Shown here one piece after another: positions 60,455 to 64,000 of a stretch of DNA of 64,000 nucleotides. The notes under the pieces are model-generated. The model made no database searches. It saw only the letters and a list, made by a program, of their open reading frames with translations, and was not told where the DNA came from. Both the position numbers and the translations under genes were made by a program. This DNA is from Algibacter lectus (GTDB taxonomy: Bacteria > Bacteroidota > Bacteroidia > Flavobacteriales > Flavobacteriaceae). The stretch covers positions 248,001 to 312,000 of the forward strand of contig NZ_FOLN01000005.1 in NCBI RefSeq assembly GCF_900112395.1, given 5' to 3'. Each line of letters opens with the position of its first letter. Position 1 is the stretch's first letter.

Positions 60455-61393
60455 CTATAAGTTTTCTAAAATCTTCTTGAGTACTAATTGCGCTGCAAAT
60501 GTTCTATTATTTGCTTGTTGAATCACTAAAGAGCTATCACTATCTAAAACAGCATCTTCCACAATTAAGTTTCGTCTAACTGGTAAACAGTGCATAAATT
60601 TAGCTTCACCAATTTTCTCTTTGGTAATCATCCATTCCGGATCAATATTATCAACTAAACCATAATCTTCATAAGAACTCCAGTTTTTTGTGTAAACAAA
60701 ATCGGCATCTTTAAAAGCATCTTCTTGATTGTGATAAATTGGCGTATCGCCCGTAATTCCCGGGTTTAAATTATAACCTTCTGGATTTGCAATTACAAAC
60801 TCCACATCCATTTTTCTCATGGCTTGCGTAAAACTATTTGCAACCGCATGTGGCAACGCTTTAACGTGTGGCGCCCAACTTAACACAACTTTTGGTTTAG
60901 ACACTTTAGCGTGCTCTGCAATAGTAATAGCATCGGTTAAACCTTGTAATGGATGACCTGTAGCACTTTCCATACTTATAACAGGCACTGATGCAAACTT
61001 TTTAAAAGACTCTAAAACATATTCACTTTCGTCCAATGCTCTATCGGTTAAACTTGGAAATGCACGAACTGCAATAATATCGCAATATTGAGATATCACA
61101 GCGGCAGCTTCTTTTATGTGTTCCGCTGTACTACCATTCATAACAGTGCCATCTCCAAACTCAATTCCCCAAGCATCGCCAGAAACATTCATTACAATAG
61201 GATTCATTCCTAAATTTAAAGCCGCTTTTTGCGTGCTTAAACGTGTACGCAAACTAGAATTAAAAAACAATAAACCTAAGGTTTTGTTTTTTCCTAATTC
61301 AATGCCTTGTAACGGGTTTTCCTTTAAGGCTTTCGCTTCTTCAATCCAAGTATGGATGTTATCGATATCGTTAATGGATGTGTAATGTTTCAT
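60455..61393 (-). CDS. argF': N-acylornithine transcarbamylase (N-succinyl/N-acetylornithine type)
   Basis: 312 aa. The carbamoyl-phosphate motif is FFNSSLRTRLSTQKAA near 43-58, replacing the STRT of ordinary ornithine transcarbamylases, and a characteristic FMHCLPVRRN is near 268-277 in place of the usual HCLP/A. This is the Bacteroides ArgF' family, where the enzyme acts on N-succinylornithine; the Xanthomonas relative uses N-acetylornithine. The specificity loop reads MNGSTAEHIKEA near 85-96. It makes N-acylcitrulline in the arginine pathway. The gene is contiguous with argB. Confidence 0.9.
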   Translation of the reverse strand: MKHYTSINDIDNIHTWIEEAKALKENPLQGIELGKNKTLGLLFFNSSLRTRLSTQKAALNLGMNPIVMNVSGDAWGIEFGDGTVMNGSTAEHIKEAAAVISQYCDIIAVRAFPSLTDRALDESEYVLESFKKFASVPVISMESATGHPLQGLTDAITIAEHAKVSKPKVVLSWAPHVKALPHAVANSFTQAMRKMDVEFVIANPEGYNLNPGITGDTPIYHNQEDAFKDADFVYTKNWSSYEDYGLVDNIDPEWMITKEKIGEAKFMHCLPVRRNLIVEDAVLDSDSSLVIQQANNRTFAAQLVLKKILENL

Positions 61394-61492
61394 TTTTTAA
61401 ACTTATTTTTTAAAACTTCTTGGTTTCGAAAACCCCAAAAAGTCTTGTACTTTAATTATTTATTTCAGGCTACATTCACCTAAAAATTTTCA

Positions 61493-62257
61493 CTATTTTA
61501 TTTTAGTAAAGGGCACTTTATTATCAAAAGCGTTGGTTATAAAATCGTCTTCCAAACCGTTTACAATCCAAGTTTCTATATTAGCTTTCTTGGTAACAGC
61601 AGCAGCTTCAATTTTAGACTCCATACCTCCACTTCCGTGGGAAGATTTAGAATTTACCACTTGAGCTCTCAAACCATCAAAGTCGGTAACCTCAGCAATA
61701 GTTTCAGGCACACCTTTCTCTATAGACTCTTTTGTATAAATCCCATTAGTATTAGTCGCTATTACAAGTAAATCCACCTCCAAAAGAGAAGCTGTTAAAG
61801 CAGCTAATTTATCGTTATCACCAAATTTAATCTCATCGGTAGCTACGGTATCATTTTCATTGATAATAGGAATGTAATTGTTTTGCACCAAAACATTTAT
61901 GGTGTTTACAATATTGGTTTTACTTTCCTGTTTTTCAAAATCGGAATACGATAATAAACACTGAGATGTTAATAAACCGTATTCTCTAAAAATTTCTTGG
62001 TAAATACGAATTAAATGTGGCTGACCAATAGATGCCAAGGCTTGTTTTACAAAAACATCTTCCTGCTTACTTTCTAACTTTACAAACTGTTTTGCTACAG
62101 CTATTGCGCCAGAACTTACAATAATAAACTCGCAAGTATCTTGAAGTTTTGCTATTTGATTGGCAACATCTTCAATTTTACCACGGGAAATATTGTTGGT
62201 CTCTTTGGTAAGTGTATTAGATCCTATTTTTAATAAAATTCGTTTCTTTTTCTGCAT
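61493..62257 (-). CDS. proB: Glutamate 5-kinase, short form
   Basis: 254 aa from the ATG at 62257. Longer readings start inside proA; the chosen ATG lies one base after the proA stop codon and gives the normal N-terminus KKKRILLKIGSNTLTK. Amino-acid kinase features are FIIVSSGAIAVAKQFV near 50-65, NENDTVATDEIKFGDNDKLA near 135-154 and SHGSGGMESKIEAA near 203-216. The C-terminal PUA domain of E. coli ProB is missing. It phosphorylates glutamate in the first step of proline synthesis. Located between proA and argF' in the arginine cluster. Confidence 0.92.
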   Translation of the reverse strand: MQKKKRILLKIGSNTLTKETNNISRGKIEDVANQIAKLQDTCEFIIVSSGAIAVAKQFVKLESKQEDVFVKQALASIGQPHLIRIYQEIFREYGLLTSQCLLSYSDFEKQESKTNIVNTINVLVQNNYIPIINENDTVATDEIKFGDNDKLAALTASLLEVDLLVIATNTNGIYTKESIEKGVPETIAEVTDFDGLRAQVVNSKSSHGSGGMESKIEAAAVTKKANIETWIVNGLEDDFITNAFDNKVPFTKIK

Positions 62258-62258
62258 G

Positions 62259-63452
62259 CTATCTTGTTTGTCCGTTACCATGAACATACCATTTGTTGGT
62301 AACCAAATGCTGCAAACCAATTGGTCCGCGTTGATGTAATTTATCTGTACTGATAGCCAATTCGCCACCTAAACCTAATTGTCCACCATCGGTAAAACGT
62401 GTGGATGCATTATGGTAAACTGCTGCCGTATCTACATTTTCCATAAACATTTTAGCTTCGTCATTATTTGTAGTAACAATAACGGACGAATGTCCACCAG
62501 AATATTTATTAATCATGGCAATGGTATCTTGGTTAGATGCTATTTCACCAATAAGTATTTTATAATCTAAAAATTCTTTATACCAAATATCATCTGAAGT
62601 AATTGCTTCTACCTCATGATTTTTTGAAATACTAGCATCACCTAAAACTTCAATATTAGCTTCTTTTAATTTTGCAATTAATCGATTTACAAATGTCGCT
62701 TTATCTGCAAGATTTTTATCAATTAAAATTTTATCAACCGCATTACACGCAGAAATTTTAGATTTTCCATTCATAATAACATCAATAGCAATATCTAAAT
62801 CGGCATCTTTATGCACATAAACAAAATTATTACCACGTCCAGAGATAATCACTGGGCACGTAGCATGCTCTTTTACAAAAGCAATTAACCGCTCGCCACC
62901 ACGTGGTACAATTAAATCAACTTTCTGCGTTGGCTTTTCTAAAAAAGCTTGAGTTTCTGTACGGTTAAATTGTAAATACTCCACCCAATCGGTCGATGCA
63001 CCTTGCTCTTCTAAAGCTTGGTGCCATAATTCAACAATTTTTAAATTTGATTTTAAAGACTCTTTCCCGCCCTTTAATAAAATTTTGTTTCCTGATTTGA
63101 ATGCAATTCCTGCTGCTTCTACAGTAACATCTGGACGAGATTCGTATATAATTAAAACCGTACCAAACGATGCTGTTTTATTATAAACCTGCATCCCGTT
63201 ATCATGCTTAAAACTAAAACGCTCTACACCAACTGGATCTTCCTGCGAAGCCAAATGCGTAACAGATTTTATCATTTCATCAACTTTAAAATCATCAACC
63301 TTTAATCGGTCGAACATTGAAATATCGTCACCTTTATAAGCTTCTAAATCTGTTTTATTAATGCTAATTATCTCCTGACGCTCCTGTTCTAAAAGCTTTG
63401 CCATTTTTAACAAAACAGCATTTCTAGTTTCTATGGATAATAGGGTGTTCAT
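62259..63452 (-). CDS. proA: Gamma-glutamyl phosphate reductase
   Basis: 397 aa aldehyde-dehydrogenase-like enzyme. FGTVLIIYESRPDVTVEAAG near 96-115, LKGGKESLKSN near 126-136, DLIVPRGGERLIAFV near 179-193, and the catalytic Cys in SKISACNAVDKILID near 232-246; near the end RFTDGGQLGLGGELAISTDK, LHQRGPIGLQHLVTNKWYV. It reduces glutamyl phosphate to glutamate semialdehyde in proline synthesis. It is located between argD and proB; the order proA-proB is reversed relative to E. coli. Confidence 0.95.
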   Translation of the reverse strand: MNTLLSIETRNAVLLKMAKLLEQERQEIISINKTDLEAYKGDDISMFDRLKVDDFKVDEMIKSVTHLASQEDPVGVERFSFKHDNGMQVYNKTASFGTVLIIYESRPDVTVEAAGIAFKSGNKILLKGGKESLKSNLKIVELWHQALEEQGASTDWVEYLQFNRTETQAFLEKPTQKVDLIVPRGGERLIAFVKEHATCPVIISGRGNNFVYVHKDADLDIAIDVIMNGKSKISACNAVDKILIDKNLADKATFVNRLIAKLKEANIEVLGDASISKNHEVEAITSDDIWYKEFLDYKILIGEIASNQDTIAMINKYSGGHSSVIVTTNNDEAKMFMENVDTAAVYHNASTRFTDGGQLGLGGELAISTDKLHQRGPIGLQHLVTNKWYVHGNGQTR

Positions 63453-63589
63453 TTTTTAATATTCAGTTTTTTTTAGTAAACAGACCTCAGTCTACCGTAA
63501 TTGGTGTAAAATTTTTGAAAAGTATAGATTAAGCCATTCTCTTATTTCATTAATCTTCCGTCTATTTTCTTTTCTCTTTATTCTATCTT

Positions 63590-64000
63590 TTAATTTTCTA
63601 CTTCTAATTCCTCAACCTCGCTTAAAACTTCAACTAAAGCTTCAAAAAACATATTAATATGCTCTTTTCTAATGGTTAATGGAGGTAAAATTCTCAACAA
63701 GTTTTTATTCATGGCACCACCAGTAAAAATATGATGCTTATATATTAACTCTTTGCGTAAATCGCCAACTTCAAAATCGAACTCCAAACCAATCATTAAG
63801 CCTTTACCTTTTATGGCTTTTATCTGCGGAATTGTTTTAGCCAGTTTCACGAAATAACACGACATCTCGTTTACGTTATCCATTAATTTTTCGCCTTCAA
63901 TCACACTCAAAACAGATAAACCTGCAGCACAAGCCAAGTGGTTTCCACCAAACGTAGTACCTAACATACCAAATTTAGCTTCGATGCTTGGATGAATTAA
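63590..64000 (-). CDS. argD: Acetylornithine/N-acylornithine aminotransferase, C-terminal part
   Basis: Cut by the window edge; the visible 136 codons continue in frame to base 64000. The visible part begins LIHPSIEAKFGMLGTTFGGN and continues HLACAAGLSVLSVIE, the usual class III aminotransferase stretch behind the PLP-binding Lys (which lies outside the window), then GKGLMIGLEFDF and LRILPPLTIRKEHINMFFEA. It would transaminate N-acylglutamate semialdehyde in arginine synthesis. The start and upstream genes are not visible. The 137-bp gap to proA has no clear terminator, so the cluster may be one transcript. Confidence 0.88.
   Translation of the reverse strand, partial: LIHPSIEAKFGMLGTTFGGNHLACAAGLSVLSVIEGEKLMDNVNEMSCYFVKLAKTIPQIKAIKGKGLMIGLEFDFEVGDLRKELIYKHHIFTGGAMNKNLLRILPPLTIRKEHINMFFEALVEVLSEVEELEVEN

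Noticed and set aside
62258-62368. proB start extended into proA
   Set aside because: The added 37 residues do not look like an amino-acid kinase N-terminus, and the ATG at 62257 gives the normal KIGSNTLTK start right behind the proA stop codon.

Overview
The window is a chromosomal stretch of a marine-type member of the Flavobacteriaceae (Bacteroidetes). The evidence is the low G+C content, promoters of the Bacteroidetes TAnnTTTG type, almost no Shine-Dalgarno sequences, a type IX secretion (T9SS) sorting domain, a long NusB, an N-acylornithine-type transcarbamylase, and a mannitol cluster that resembles the one I recall from Zobellia. I see no rRNA, tRNA, CRISPR array, transposase or phage gene.

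Region by region. (1) 1-1027: tail of a probable ECF sigma gene, a membrane anti-sigma-like protein and a Spy-like periplasmic protein. (2) 1037-10464: mannitol/hexitol utilisation. It has a Nudix-related regulator, two mannitol dehydrogenase paralogues, a fructokinase, a ribose-type ABC importer and an outer-membrane channel. The six-gene minus-strand operon starts at a clear promoter followed by a palindromic operator. (3) 10722-20022: a set of minus-strand genes headed by an ECF sigma factor. Four copies of GCGCAAGTTT-N13-CATCTAAA, all with the same spacing, precede the anti-sigma/Spy-like pair, an EF-hand protein, a VTC-DUF4956-DUF2490-CotH operon and a YHYH-MORN-SCO1 operon. I read this as a self-contained ECF regulon and consider it the most interesting system here. 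(4) 20168-28366: rsmB, a T9SS-exported endonuclease I, purL and a pair of tandem-paralogous membrane proteins of unknown function. (5) 28668-36437: fatty-acid activation and beta-oxidation, with an acyl-CoA ligase and then a MarR-fadN-fadA-fadE operon. The MarR gene has a perfect 26-bp palindrome at its promoter. (6) 36604-48052: housekeeping and mixed genes: M28 peptidase, yajC, a DUF1573 protein, nusB, ABC exporter, PUR-alpha-like protein, acyltransferase, symporter, csaA, redoxin, GNAT, YfiT-like protein and a cyclophilin-FKBP fusion. (7) 48.1-51.2 kb: an accessory patch of five small minus-strand orphan genes, separated by a degenerate recurring intergenic motif and containing a (TTA)12 microsatellite. 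(8) 51256-64000: a TPR-like protein, leuA-leuB, a structured intergenic element, a second SBF-type transporter, then the arginine/proline cluster argD-proA-proB-argF'-argB-argE-argH on the minus strand, with argD cut by the window edge.

How the genes work together. Region 2 would import mannitol (outer-membrane channel, binding lipoprotein, permease and ATPase), oxidise it to fructose and phosphorylate it to fructose-6-phosphate. Region 3 couples an envelope-sensing sigma factor to calcium-binding, polyphosphate-polymerase-like, CotH-kinase-like and copper-chaperone-like proteins. Region 5 gives the beta-oxidation cycle under its own repressor. Assignments are by eye from motifs. Statements about family knowledge are from memory and no database was searched.
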